Positions 21,278-33,999 of a stretch of DNA of 64,000 bases are shown here, piece by piece. The notes beneath the pieces were generated by a model. It saw only the letters and a program-made list of their open reading frames with translations, was not told the DNA's origin and ran no database searches. The position numbers and the translations under genes are program-made. Origin of the DNA: Polytrichum commune (taxonomy: Eukaryota > Streptophyta > Polytrichopsida > Polytrichales > Polytrichaceae); contig OX485809.1 in the NCBI GenBank assembly GCA_950295325.1, positions 26,844,001 to 26,908,000 on the forward strand, read 5' to 3'. How positions within the stretch are numbered: the first letter of the stretch is position 1; each line of letters begins with the position of its first letter.

Positions 21278-23131
21278 TCAAACGCTAGAGATGCTGATAT
21301 TTTTCTTTGTAAAAGATGTGCAAGCATTCATGAATGCAATCGCATACACCAGATGCTCATAATTCGTTTCGTAAGCGACGAGATTCCTACGAGACACTTC
21401 GTCTTGCAATCTATCGAGGCTTTGGGCGCTTTCAATGGGGAAAGCCTCTTTCGTGGCTAGCTCTTGCCGGACCAGCTCAAGCTCCCATGCATCGGCTATA
21501 TCAACGGGTGTCACCGTCAATTCCAAAAGATTTTGGTTCCCCCCAACCCATGTTGCAAATTGTGCTCGACATAGCAGAGTTTCGCAAGGATGCACGAGCT
21601 TGGACGCAGAAGAGTAGGTGTGGAAGCTCCCACAGCAGGGACACAACATGTTCAAAGATGCTAGTGCCACCACCATGTGTTGCAGAAACCCTAGAAAGAC
21701 ATTATCCTCCGAAGCAGATAAATTGCATCCCTTTGCCCTCTTCATAATCGTTTCTCGAATTGTTGGCTCCTGGAAGTACCTCTTCACAATGTGAGGAACC
21801 AAGCGGGAGGGACCCAGTTGAGTGTGTCGCTTGTTGTCAACAATGTTATCCTCAACCTTCGCAGATCCTTGCTTGGCGTGAACCTGCAACGTGCTGGTAT
21901 CATAATTCAAGTCAAAAGTGAGACCAATCTGGAGCGGGAGGTTGAAGGAGATTCCCATCGAGGCCGCAGAAAGCTCATCGCCCATGAATGCACTCACCTC
22001 GAATTCACACACCAGGATCTGCCCATCTTTGATGTACTCCAAATTGCACCACTGCAGGACGTCATCGCCGATACCAAAAGATGGCCGTTGCAGTACAAGG
22101 TGAAGAGAAGCTCCAGAGAAATTCTCTGCCATTCTTCCAACATCTTCTTCCCTAGCCGACATTGAGTTGTCGCTGCTAAATAATCTTGAAAGCTCCTCTT
22201 TGGTACTGTGATGATGATCCTCATATCCAAGCGATTTACTTCTTTTAGTACTTGCAATGGCCTTGCGGCGGATCGTACTACGCAACATACGAAGAATGTT
22301 CCGCCATCCACACTCAGAAGATCCTGAAGCAAATCCGATATTCGTCACAGACGAAAATGCTGCAGCAGATCCAGGAGGGGCGGAACATTGGGGTTCCAAT
22401 ATCCCGTGGTAGGCCAAAGACTCACCATCATCATCATCTTGGTTCCGAAACAACAAGCTATGTTCCTTGAGGCATTTTCGCAGCACGGCAGCCGTTGAGG
22501 TCGGTGCTTTGGTGCTTCTGTGCCTCGCAGCACGGCAACGTGAAGCAGCTGCTTCAACCTCAACCTCAACCCAATTCTTGCCGCACGAGGGTAACTGCAC
22601 CGACACCACACGCCCATGTTCTTCGAGTTTGTTGTTCTGATTTGTGAGGCTATGGAAAGCCTGTGAAAGTGAATTCAAGGCATCCAGAAGCTCACCGAGT
22701 GTCTTCTCCCTCCTCCACACCGCAATCGCCTGCACCACCAGGGGCCCCAGCTCTGTGCACACCCACCCTTCTTCCTCCTCGTGATCTGCTCCTGGGGTTT
22801 GCCTTATCCGTTCGTTGGAGGAGATGATCTGTTGGCAAAACTCTTGCCATCCGTCCCCTCCGTCCCCACATTCCAGTGGGAAGTCGATGAAGCCAGTGGA
22901 GGCCAGCACTTGCAGGTAGCAATCTTCGGACGGTGGAGGAAATTTGGCTGAAACCCTTTGCTGCATCCCCATCCCTATCACCCATGTCAACCCTGCGAGG
23001 GTGATCTGCAGGTTGGTGTGCTTGGCCTTGAATGTAAGCTCTAGATCTGGTACCTTGCTGCGAGGGTTTTGGTAGCGCGCCAATTCCAGCCACTCTGCCA
23101 TCGCCAATTGAGTCCCTTCCTCCGCATCCAT
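21278..23131 (-). CDS. uncharacterised 617-residue protein with CxxC...CxxxxC cluster
   Basis: A single uninterrupted frame from ATG at 23129-23131 (MDAEEGTQLAMAEWLELARY) to TGA near 21278. A GTG nine bases upstream is in frame but an ATG start is expected. GC content is well above the flanks. The first 150 residues are globular (KAKHTNLQITLAGLTWVIG); about 190-330 is low-complexity, basic and Ser-rich; about 340-470 is again globular (FSGASLHLVLQRPSFGIGDD; EYIKDGQILVCEFEVSAF). Near 500 a possible zinc knot, CPCCGSFHTY...HPCETLLC, is followed by an acidic helical tail. The order of a ligand-like domain and a C-x2-C...C-x4-C knot recalls the region before the catalytic domain of PARP6/8-type proteins, but no ADP-ribosyltransferase motif is visible and the likeness is from memory. 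A 3' intron leading to more exons is possible. Confidence 0.7.
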   Translation of the reverse strand: MDAEEGTQLAMAEWLELARYQNPRSKVPDLELTFKAKHTNLQITLAGLTWVIGMGMQQRVSAKFPPPSEDCYLQVLASTGFIDFPLECGDGGDGWQEFCQQIISSNERIRQTPGADHEEEEGWVCTELGPLVVQAIAVWRREKTLGELLDALNSLSQAFHSLTNQNNKLEEHGRVVSVQLPSCGKNWVEVEVEAAASRCRAARHRSTKAPTSTAAVLRKCLKEHSLLFRNQDDDDGESLAYHGILEPQCSAPPGSAAAFSSVTNIGFASGSSECGWRNILRMLRSTIRRKAIASTKRSKSLGYEDHHHSTKEELSRLFSSDNSMSAREEDVGRMAENFSGASLHLVLQRPSFGIGDDVLQWCNLEYIKDGQILVCEFEVSAFMGDELSAASMGISFNLPLQIGLTFDLNYDTSTLQVHAKQGSAKVEDNIVDNKRHTQLGPSRLVPHIVKRYFQEPTIRETIMKRAKGCNLSASEDNVFLGFLQHMVVALASLNMLCPCCGSFHTYSSASKLVHPCETLLCRAQFATWVGGNQNLLELTVTPVDIADAWELELVRQELATKEAFPIESAQSLDRLQDEVSRRNLVAYETNYEHLVYAIAFMNACTSFTKKNISISSV

Positions 23132-23139
23132 GGCTTTCA

Positions 23140-26100
23140 CCCTAGCTCACTCAAAACCCCTCAGATTTTCTGTTTGCTCCTTCTCCCGCATCCGCCTTCA
23201 CCTTCGAAACCCCTTCTGAACACTGGAACAGACTTGACAACCGTCACTTCAATCTATCTTTGAACATAATTCATAAACCTGAGACTCTCTGCTTGCTCCG
23301 CCTTCCGGATCCGCCTTCACTCACACCTTGTTCGAACAATCCTCCTCCTCCTCCTTTACATTACCACATGCCAATCTGATTCCACACATCACAGCGCCGT
23401 CATGCCTGAACAGACACCTTTAAAACTCCTTCCGAACACTAGAGTAACCTCACTTCAATCTATCTCTGATCGTAATTGATGAATTTAACATCTGGATTCT
23501 ACACACACATTACCCACTATGAAATTTGAAGCAGACTCCGACCTAGACAAGTTGCAACAAATGGAAGAGCCTTTGCTAGTCGCAACATTGCAGTCAAAGG
23601 CTCAACCTTTGACTGTGCTCTGTCTGCAGCAACACTGTCGGTAATTCTTCTTGGGGTTTCAAATAAATTTCCACAATCCTGGCCATAGTCGAGCTGCCTT
23701 GGTAAAGCTTCCATTCATGCCCGCCAGATTGTGATGAAATTTGTGTTCGAATGATTAGAACTGATCCCACCATCGCCAGTTGCGTTTTCCCTCGCAGACA
23801 AATTGCTGCAGCAGCATTATCATTACTTACGCTGAGATATAAAGTCCTAAGATTCACAGATCAGTACTGCCTCGAGTCTGAAATCCTCCATAATATGTGA
23901 GCCTGAGCTCCTGACTCGACCGAGTCAGATTTTAGGTCAGCAGATTCGGTAGCTAATTATCCTAGTTTTGTTAACTCCCTTCTAGGGTTGAAAATGATAA
24001 GCAACATGGCATACACACTATATTTCCTGTCGACTTAAGACTCCTTTTCAAGTTTGCAGTTAACTCAGCGACCAAGATTTAAGAAAGTTATTATAATCTG
24101 TAACCTATGTTGACTGACTGGCTGACTAACTTTTTGACTCTGATTTCCTTCTGGATTCTGTATGGTAGAAGCGCCCAATTGCTTTACGTACTCAGACCAA
24201 TTCCCACACCATTTTTTGGTTCCAAAGTGGGCAGCTGTGTACTTCAGATTTCAAAATAAATACAAATGATATTATTTTGAGGACCGAAACACAGCCCATC
24301 AAAACTCAACGCTAAGTTGAAAATTACCCACTTTTGGGGCAGCATAAACCTTGACTTTCATAACTCAAACTTGATTCACACAATGTTGAGATTTCATGAA
24401 TTCGAAGAATGCTTCATCATGGACTCCTTATGGATTTTTTTAATTTCTTGAAAATTTTCATATACTGTTTTCAGAATGTTAAGGGTCTCAAGTGCAATCT
24501 ATATATATATATATATATATATACACACAACCGTAACAGACGCTTCTAGCTTCTTGCAAAGGACTTCTGAAGACCATGGCTATCATTTAAACATTCCTTC
24601 AAGAGCTCCTTTGCACATCTTCGCAACTGCAGCAAGGTGGGTTTGATATGCTCATGAGCATTTGTGGCTCATAAGTCCAACATGTGGACACAGAATGAAT
24701 TGGCAGTATGAATTATGATGGTAACAAAATGCAAGCATTGTCATTATATTATACATAATGTAACTAAACATATGTACTAGACCTGCATGACAAGGTGGTG
24801 GCAGTCATACAAATTTATGAAGTAGAAATTGGAAAAGTGGTCGGTGTGTACTTGTATCACTCACATCCGACAAAGTGTGTGCAATAAGTTGTTTCAGTTG
24901 GAGGACAGATTACCATTACTTAGATGTTTGTCTTTGATGATCTTTGAGAATAAAATGTAAGCTGTTCAGGTAGAAGAACACGAACTGTTTTCATGACAAC
25001 CACCACTTCTCAGGGCCGAATACTACAGTGACGGATTATGAGTTTAAGGTCACCTACTCAATTCTCCAACAATACATCAATTGATGATGGTACCATATGG
25101 GATATACTAAACCCAATTACTGATTTGAAACTGTTGCTGTGACAGTTGAGTGCGAATTGGTATGTTGAGAGAATAGGAGTTTAAAATTGTGATAGGAAAT
25201 GGTGATTCTGGTGCGATGTGAAAGGAAGTTGCTACACCACATCAGTATACTTAATTGAGTCTGTGTGCAATTTTTGCGACATCTAGATCATCAAAGATAA
25301 TTAAGTGGCGACTTGTGGAGAAATATACACTCACATTAGCATCTATGTATTTTGCTGAGATACTAATTATAGTTTTGGTCGAAAAATCTACAATCACTTT
25401 GAATATAATAAATATCTATGTCTAATCTATATGCAGTGGGGATTCTGCCACGTATATGTAATGTAGTTACTCTGTCTCATACAATAACCCAACCTGGAAT
25501 AGGCATCATGTATATATTGTGGTAATAGAGTAGCTTACTCTTGAAGGATGAAATCCCGCACCTAGGGTTCAATGTTGACAGAAAGGCCAATTGTGCAAAT
25601 TCCACTGTAGTGTTGATAGGTACATGCTCTTCTAATTACAACAGTGGTGAAGATAACTTGTTCCTCCAAATTGGCATAATGTACACATATTACACAGCCA
25701 TCATCTTACAAATACTGACCTCAAATGTAGATGAGACTTGCATTGACACGACACAAATCAGACAGTGACATTGTCAGAATCAAATATCACATGTCATAGA
25801 AGTAGGAGCACAAATTGGGCCCAATAATCTCTTGTAGCAATTTGATATACTGGTTGCTCAACACCAGCTGAGTACAGGCAGAGTTATCCATGTATTGTGA
25901 AACACAGTACGCCACAGATAGATGTCTCATTTCAGAGTGTTTCTTCACATTTATGTGGATGCTTAATCAGGAATGTTGATTGTTTTTTGTTGATTGTTGA
26001 TTGCCTACCGAACACACGAATAGTCAGAATCTCCATTAAATTATCTCCTCCGAGCTCGAGTACCAGGTGTAGAGGCACATGATGGTAGCAGGACATTTCC

Positions 26101-26205
26101 ATGAAGGACAAAAAGGGTGCGCCACAAGACTACCAGTTAATTCTCTTTGAACTGCAAATTCGCCAAAATTGTGAAACTGGGAAACTCCGGCTGATCCACA
26201 CCGCC
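23140..26205. other. no gene seen; TA microsatellite
   Basis: The first 300 bp are pyrimidine-rich, as expected of the 5' leader and promoter of the minus-strand gene. A (TA)n tract lies at about 24498-24522. A minus-strand open frame at 23594-23857 has no recognisable domain. Nothing else is supported. Confidence 0.5.
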
Positions 26206-26209
26206 ATAT

Positions 26210-27760
26210 CTAAAGAACATTAAGGGAACACTCAGGAGGTTCAATTGGGAACCGTTTCTTGTCAGTGCAATAATTGTAGAGAAGGTAATTCTTCTTCACC
26301 CATGCGAGCTGGTGCACTTGATGTGTGTCAAGGCTTTGATAAGCTGATTGCTCCCACCAGTTGTCGACTGCAGCGATGCAATTGGCGGTGTTTCCGTTCT
26401 GTACTTGGCAAGCATCCACACTGAAACTTTCGTATGTTGCAACAAATGGTGCCATCGTCCAGTTTAGTTTCACCCACCCATCATTAGTCGCCCAGTTCTC
26501 CCCGTTCCAGATTGTGCTGTAGATTCCCACTGGCTGGGAGTCGGGGTATGCAATGCCAATGTCCTTGTTGTTCTTGAAAACACGGATTGGAGTATCGTCC
26601 ACATAGAATCTGCGGGAGGACACAACTTATGTTATAATGTGCCTCAAGTTGAGCTCCTTCAATTTTAGGTCTACCTTTGACGGTAATGCCATTAATCTGC
26701 TGATATTTGCATCTGTGTGCAGTACTGGACAATAGTATCAAACCAAATCCATGATTAAGAGAGGCCAATTCTACTAGATGCTCTGCCCAATGGCTGATAA
26801 TGTCACTTACGTCAGTACATTGCCACCTACTACAGACCACCCTGTGTGCAAAATTACGTCGACCTCAACAATTCAAGCTGGAGTGTAACGCACGCTAAGA
26901 GCTTACATGATCTGTCGCTTATTCCACAAAACAGAGTACATGTGGAAATCTGCTGTTGGGTCAAACCAAAGATAGATGCGTTGCTCGCGTCCCCCAATTC
27001 CATTAGCAAACACGTTGGTTTGCAGAATGTAGGGTTGACCTGAAACATTTCCCAGAAACTCGAAGTCCATTTCGTCGTGTAGCGATGTCTCGGACGACAT
27101 CTGCACGCCCACATAATTCGGTGAGCAAAGGTTGGAAAGGATGGCACCTTAAAAAAGCATTGATCCTAAACTTGATATTCCTTGTTCTGGTATGTTTCAT
27201 AGACGAATAGTCGGAACAGTTCGCGGCAAAATCTACGTACGTAATATGCAGTCACGGTTCCAGCCGAGTCTCCGGGCACAAGCTTCATCCGCATACCAAT
27301 TTTCCCAAACAAGTACTTGTTCTTCGAGCCAAACCCAGAAGCTGCAAAAACGAAGAAGAAACATGTGAGCTCAACACCATAACCAACTCCAATCTCCTCG
27401 ACGCAATTGCCTCTAAGTTATGTCTCTTTTCGACTGCCCAGCCATAGCCAAGCCATAGAACAGGGAACGACAGCCATGAACTTGGCATCATGAAAATTGA
27501 GACAGATTTGGAAGAACCTGGCTACCTGAATATTCGTCAAGAACCAGCTGGACTTGCTGTCCGTTATTCAGCACCCGGAAATGCTGAGCGTCTGAGGCAC
27601 TGGCATAGTTTTGCAGGAAGCTTACAGATGTTGAGGCTCCACCTCCTTGGCTAACCCCCAGAACCACATCGGCCACCGTTAACATGAACCATGCCGCTGC
27701 AGACAGCCACCATCTCCGAGCTGCACTTCCAAGCTTGTCGCAAGTTGTTTCCATGGTCAT
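26210..27760 (-). CDS. XTH: xyloglucan endotransglucosylase/hydrolase (GH16), four exons
   Basis: Cuts and rejoins xyloglucan in the plant cell wall; secreted. Exons on the minus strand: 27526-27754/27760, 27241-27341, 26907-27100 and 26210-26609, all with GT-AG introns and matching phases. Exon 1 gives a hydrophobic signal region ([21 protein letters not shown]) and LVLDEYS. Exon 2 gives [20 protein letters not shown]. Exon 3 carries the active site [10 protein letters not shown], with the catalytic E-x-D-x-E, followed by the usual glycosylation site N-V-S. Met replaces the common Ile between the acidic residues. Exon 4 has [11 protein letters not shown], the [14 protein letters not shown] loop, and the XTH C-terminal domain with paired Cys ([22 protein letters not shown]). 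About 300 residues, the normal family length, no lesion. Start is either of two in-frame ATGs (27758-27760 or 27752-27754). Confidence 0.95.
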
Positions 27761-30730
27761 CAGCCGCCCAACCTGCAACAGCATATGAAGAGTTGCACCC
27801 TATATCACTCACCCTGAGAATGTATGGCGAGAGCCTTGCACTATTGCGGCAAGCTCCCACACCTGACAAACTGACACTCAAGAGAATGCCAATGATGCTG
27901 TAACTGCACACCTAAGTGTTTATAATCCAATGAAGGGAAGGAAACTGTCCAAAACACGAACAACTATCATAGGAAGGAGGGAGGCATCCTGGAGCGGCTG
28001 ATCTGTGCAGGACAAAGCTGCAGCTGGATCCAGCAAGAGGACAAAGGGCAAAGAGGCATTGAAATGATGGAGTGATACCCAGTCTGTAGTGACCGATGCA
28101 TGAGAGCGATGGCGATGAAGGTTAGCCCCTTCCACCGTTCCCGACCTGCTCCTTCAGCGTCACGCGCCCTCAACGTCTCATGGTACTTCAATTACTTACG
28201 GTACATCATGATTTGGTCACAGGAATGCGAGCGCAGATTCTGACACAGACGAGACTCCAAAATTCAAATGCACTAAAAATTGACTCAAAACCTGTAATTA
28301 CAGCACATGGAGCTGGTGAATGGTACTAGAAGAGTACCATTTTGTCCATGTTCTTTCCATGGCACAGCCCCCGCAAAACCCCTGCAACCGAGAGTGAAAA
28401 GGTAAACAAAACTGTGATGACTCAGATGCATGCTTGTACTTCTCGTAGCTTTTATCACTGACTCAATAGAGCTAACAACTTAGCTACAGCTTAATGAACA
28501 TCAAGTTTACCTTCCTGTCACACTACGCATGGACTTAGTCACACAAATGTCTGCAAGACTTAGACTAGATTTTTTGTCAACAACTGTAATCGAGCTGACA
28601 AACCTACAGCCATTGACAAGCTTAACTTAGTGACCACATCATGGACAGCTTGTGTCTTATAATTACTTGCAGATCAGATGTTTCATTAGGAATTTAGTTA
28701 TTGTGTTATCAGGGTTGAGCTGACAGGCATCAAAGTAAATTATGTAATCACAGGATGGACAAAGCTCTCATACCATCATGTCTTATATCTTCTGATGTAG
28801 CCGGTAAGAGAGCCTCTGAGGTAATTGTGTCAAAGTGTTAGTTAACTACTGAAATTCAGCTAACAAACCTACATCAATGAAATCTATAACTGAGTGATCA
28901 CATCAGGGACTAACTTAATGATGAAAATAACTAACTTCTGAGATGGTTACTTCTAAGTGAACCGCCAGGTAAAAAAAAATTGTGATCAAAGTTGAGAGAA
29001 ATGAATTGACCAACCATTACCCATGAGAGCTAACTTGGATTGATCATTGCACAACAAGAAGTGATTTACTGAGGTTGCTCCCATGATTAGTTGGAGCTCA
29101 CGTCCTCTTAATGAGGCGGTGAATGAGACTTATGACCGGATCCAGCTGGTGCCAGGAGTCAATTTGTGTACTGCACCATTTGGTACACACTCAATGTCCA
29201 GAACTCAGCGAAACAATTCCACCTGGAATTGTCATAATGGGTTTAGGTGGTGGAGACCCAGCTGAGCTCAGCTAGCTAGGCCCCTGATCTTCCTCCTTTG
29301 TACATCTGTACACACATAAGCATAACTTCCGCTTATTACTTTACAATGGCTTTCCCGAACCTCACAGCTTCTTTCCATCACCAGCTGCCACATTGCACCC
29401 TCTCTCTGCAACCTTACGCTGCCAACGGCCAACTTGGGAGACAATTCTACCTGCACACTGGCAAGACCTTGGGAACTTTCCAACATCCTTCTGCTTCCAT
29501 GATCAATGGCCGCATTCACCCATCAATGATCCCGCTTGCTCTGCTCGCCAGTCCCCAAGTTTCCTCGTGCCCAACGGCCGTTGATGATCATCATCGTCAT
29601 CAGTAACTTAGACACCGCGCTGCCTTGAAGCCGCGTCGTCGACTCATCTGACAACCATTCAATCTGCTCACGTGGCCAAGCAAATTGCATGTTTTTAGCA
29701 ATAAATGGAGATTGTGTTTGTAAGTTTTTCCTCAAAAATTGACCGGTGATAAACACATGGTGGGTCATGTTCTGTGAAATTGATATTGAAGTTATCACAT
29801 GTGATGAACCTATGAGGGAAATCAGAGGAATAGGATTGAAGTACCGCATCTGAACAAGCACATGAGATGGGTTAATGTCACATTCACGATTAAGTTAGGT
29901 AGGTATTTGTTTCTTTCTGAAGCAAACATTTTATAACCTCATTTATTGTGGCAAACTTAGAAGTTAGAGCATTGTATCTGATGTGGTTCATTGCAATCAG
30001 TGGCATCTGTTGCTCAGTCAACATGCAATTGAGACACTGCAAAGGTAAATATATACTGGAGATCAATATATACTTTAGAATAATGAAGATTATGATGACT
30101 GTCAAACCACACTGATTAGGGCAAATACCAGGGGCCACATTGATAACGAGGAATCGACAATTAAAACAGTGGGGATAATATTGTACACTATCGACCAAGT
30201 CATATTATATAATATCAGAGGTCTAAGAAATAAATGAGAATGAGAACATAGTTAGTATTTGAAGATTCAAATGTAACTATTGTTTCATGCTATTTTCATG
30301 TGTGATGGTGTATATTGTGGGCCACGTGAAGGGTCAGTCACACTATACATACGCCTATAATATTTACCAAAATCAATGCAGTAACCTCAATTTCTATGAG
30401 TTTTGCTTGTGAATTGTTTACGGCATCTTTAGCTACCGTGTGACTCAAGCCAACTAGCCTTGACTCAAGTTAGGTGAACTAAGCCGATCTATAGCAAGGT
30501 CTAAATAAAATTGAACTAAGCACAAACTAAAAGTAGTTCGTCTTGCCGAAATGAGACAAAAATTTACAACACAACCTTGCTATAATTCAATGCAAGCCCA
30601 ATCAAAACAAAAGCAATCCCAAACCAAAAAGACCCAAAATCTACAGCCTAGTATTTCCGAAATCAAAGCTTAGCCTTTCTAACTAAAGCAAAACCTAGAT
30701 GCAACAAGCTCATATTTATTTATTATATTA
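27761..30730. other. no confirmed gene
   Basis: XTH upstream region, then repetitive AT-rich DNA. A plus-strand frame at 29346-29606 (MAFPNLTASFHHQLPHCTLS, 86 residues from that ATG) lies in a locally GC-richer patch and resembles a transit peptide, but nothing follows it. Confidence 0.45.
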
Positions 30731-30767
30731 TATTATTATTACAAAAAAATAGATCCTTGATGCAATT

Positions 30768-31180
30768 TGATGCAAGCCCCCAAAAATGCAACATAACCTT
30801 GCAAAAAAAACTCCAATTGAAGCCTAAACCTAAATGCAACATCCCCAAAGGAAAAAAGGTAGGAGATCCTTGCCAAAATATGATGCAAGCTTAGAAAATG
30901 GAGGTTTGGCTTTGCAAAAAGACTACGATTGAAGCTTAAACCTAAATGATGCATGCCCAAAGGGAAGGGAAAAAAGGAGCACTTCCTTGCCAAGATATGA
31001 TGCATTAGCATTGCAAAAACCTTTGATTGAAGCCTGACCCAACATAAAGCATGCCCAAGAAAATGCAGCTTAGCCAAACTTTGATGAAAGCTTCCATAAA
31101 GGCAGCTTCTAAAAAACCAAAATTAATTGAAGTTTAAAGTAAAGAAGGCAACAAATTCTTGCCAAATTCCAATGCAAGGA
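30768..31180. repeat. degenerate minisatellite, units of about 113-117 bp
   Basis: TGATGCAAGC-type starts occur at 30768, 30881 and 30998, with a shorter diverged unit at 31082. Units share ATTGAAGCYTAAACCTAAATG, ATGCCCAA and CCTTGCCAA blocks in the same order. Confidence 0.75.
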
Positions 31181-31184
31181 CAAA

Positions 31185-33355
31185 TTAGAGGGCCTAAGTT
31201 CTAACCTCCCACTTGCCTAGCCCTCAACCTCTTACTTGCCCGCCCAACATCCATTCACTCTTGCCTACGTTGTTACGAAGCAACGCCATACTTTGGCAAT
31301 GCCTTGGCCAAATGCGGGAGCCCAACCAACATGTGAGCAAGACCCATGTCAAATGCTCAAAACCAACCCCATCCTCGACCCAACCCCAATCACCTAGCAA
31401 GAATGTTATGCAATGAAAAACCCTATCAAATTACTTTTGAAAGCGAGGCTAGGCTGCAAGAATGTCTTTTAACAACAGAAGACATGAAGGCAAGACAATA
31501 CGAAATTGAAGTGCAACCATGAAGATGGTGTGTAAAGTTTTTTACATTTTGTCTAGCACATACCCTAGTGCACATTACCCAACTTCACTAGACATACCAT
31601 AGTACAATTATGATTTTATCCACTGTCAAATAAAGATCATGAAGAGGGGAGTTATTGTCATGGTTGCATGAATCTTGTTCCAATCAAAGTCCAAGTATTA
31701 GGAATTTGGAGAATATGTTACGCATAAGCACATATCCAGATGGTATATCTAAGTAAATAACATACTTGCCCAACATTGATCTGTATCCAAAAATTATCAT
31801 TCCTACAAGAGAAATTCATGCAAGTGCAACAAGCGAGGTGAGGTAATGTGTAGAGACATCTTTAAACAAGGGCCTTAAGTTGGATTCACTAATCACCCAA
31901 CATACTAGTGTCCAAGGAGAAGGATGAAGTGTCAAGTTTAGGCCCATGCATTATCCGAGACCAATATGGTATACGAGTCACCCCACTCATTGCATCATAT
32001 ACGTGAACTATAGGCACCCAACCCACAAAAGCTCTCAACAACCAAGATTGCCTCGACCACATATACCGGGAGCTCATTCATCACCTAGAACAATAACTAG
32101 GAAGCTTGAAGAACCTAACCTACTTCACGCACCCCAAGTGCAAATGCTTCCCCCTCACGAGAAGCCTCCAAATTCTACATCACATTTCCATCACCAACTT
32201 GGACAACATATCCGCCCACGGGTAGATCACTCTAAGGCATTTTTGTGCACCACGTGCGGCTGGGGGTTTTTTGTTTTGGGGCTATTTACCTTCAAGGGTT
32301 GAATTAAAGCCTCCTTATAATTACTTAAATTTCAAAAATGGCCAATTTGTTTGCACCCTTCCATTACTTATATTGTCCAAGTCACTACAATTTTTTGTAC
32401 TCTATATTCCTTTTAAGTAATAAAAGCTAATCTACTTCCTAACGCGTTCCCTTTTCATTCATTTTTGGACAGACGGAAATCCCAATTATCATCCATCCCC
32501 GTGAGTCCTAAACCCATTTATATACCATACTAAACATACCTTCTAGGATCCTTATCTTCAGCCCCTATATTAATTTTACAAAAAAATAATGGCCCACGTT
32601 TTATGTCCATCTAACTTACTTATAATGGGATTGTCTACATTTAATGGCCCCTTCATTATTTGGAATTCCTTTATAATTTTTATTTCAAATGATTTTAATC
32701 CTCTCTATATTATGCCGCACGTCTTTTTTTAAATTCACTAAGTGATCTACCCGTGTATCCGCCCCACCACTCCCACCATTAACTCCAATTTTGACCTCCA
32801 CCATAGGACCCCCTCACCATTAGTAGATGGAATGATAGCCCGCACAAAGACATGCTCGATCCGGAGGATCGTCAATGCAAACTACACGCACTCAAATCGG
32901 CAAACCATCTCAAGATTACACACATTTCCCAACTCACCGATGGCATTGGAAAGTAACTCGTGACTACTCGCTCCTTTAACAAACAATGCAAAAGCACTTG
33001 CTAAATCCATCAAAGCGGGGATGTTAGTATGTGAGCATGGGAGCTTTCAAATTTCTCCTAGTTATGATTTGTAAATCCGTTGGGGCCTATGACCGTGGAA
33101 TTACATGTAAGAGTCTATAATCCGAATGAACAACAAAAGAAAATGTTGCTATGCCAATTTTGTACCAAAATTTGAACTAATATACGTATAAATGTTGAGA
33201 TAATAATAATGTAATTGGATATAATGTGTAAGCAAACTCATGTTGAAAATAAGTGTAGCATGTTAGGATGTCTCACTACAACACACATCAATGTAAAATT
33301 TGAATACATCAAAGAAGCCTTTGTCACCATAGCCACCTTGCTATGCAAACCCTAT
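31185..33355. other. no gene seen
   Basis: C-rich then AT-rich intergenic DNA. ACGTGCGGC near 32242 and its complement GCCGCACGT near 32715 may bound a diverged MITE, but no target duplication is evident. Confidence 0.4.
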
Positions 33356-33429
33356 TTTTACAAGGGATAGACAAATAATGTCAGGTCTATATGTATCTTC
33401 AGTGACACTACATGGGCGGATTTCAATTA

Positions 33430-33925
33430 GGGCCACTTCACACACGAGAGCTCGTGACCATGAAATTGTGAGAGCCCCAAAAGAAAGTGTCCAAAGGCCG
33501 TCCCAAGACACCTCCAAAGACATGTCGTGTGGTCATGGATCCTCAAGTGTAGTGTGAAGTCATATGTTACCGGGCCCTCAACCAAATGCTATTTCAATGA
33601 ATTTCTATTCATGCGGGTCCTCTCACATGATTAAATAGAATAAATCAACGTTTGTGAGTGTTTGGAGTGCCGTGGTCTCCCAGTTTTGTGTTAGGCCTAC
33701 CTCCAAGAGGTGGTTTATGAAAATAGTCCAAGTGACCATGAAACATGATCCATTTGATGCCATGTAGGAATCCATGTAGACTTTGCATCCATCTTGCATT
33801 CACTTACTTCTTTGCTCCCTCAAGTATAGTGTGAAGCGAACTTGGACCGGCTCCACCTTTTCCACCAATGAGAGTGCTTGAAGTGCAATGCTCACGGGCT
33901 CTCAGTCTCGTGTGTGAAGTGGCCC
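33430..33925. mobile_element. PIF/Harbinger-type MITE, TTA target duplication
   Basis: TTA at 33427-33429 and 33926-33928 flanks 496 bp beginning GGGCCACTTCACACACGAG and ending CTCGTGTGTGAAGTGGCCC. Three-bp TTA duplication and GGGCC ends fit PIF/Harbinger. It interrupts a repeat whose uninterrupted relative lies at 3601-3735. A diverged relative lies at about 50150-50560. Confidence 0.9.
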
Positions 33926-33999
33926 TTAGAATTGAGCAAGACGAATAGAATTGGTCACACTAAACACAATATTTGGTGTAGTGCATCATGATTTGTATC

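Noticed and set aside
21334-22617. Several plus and minus frames within the 617-residue gene
   Set aside because: Shadows of the long minus-strand frame, which has the better composition and length.
26854-27200. Other-frame ORFs across XTH exon 3
   Set aside because: Shadows of the XTH gene.
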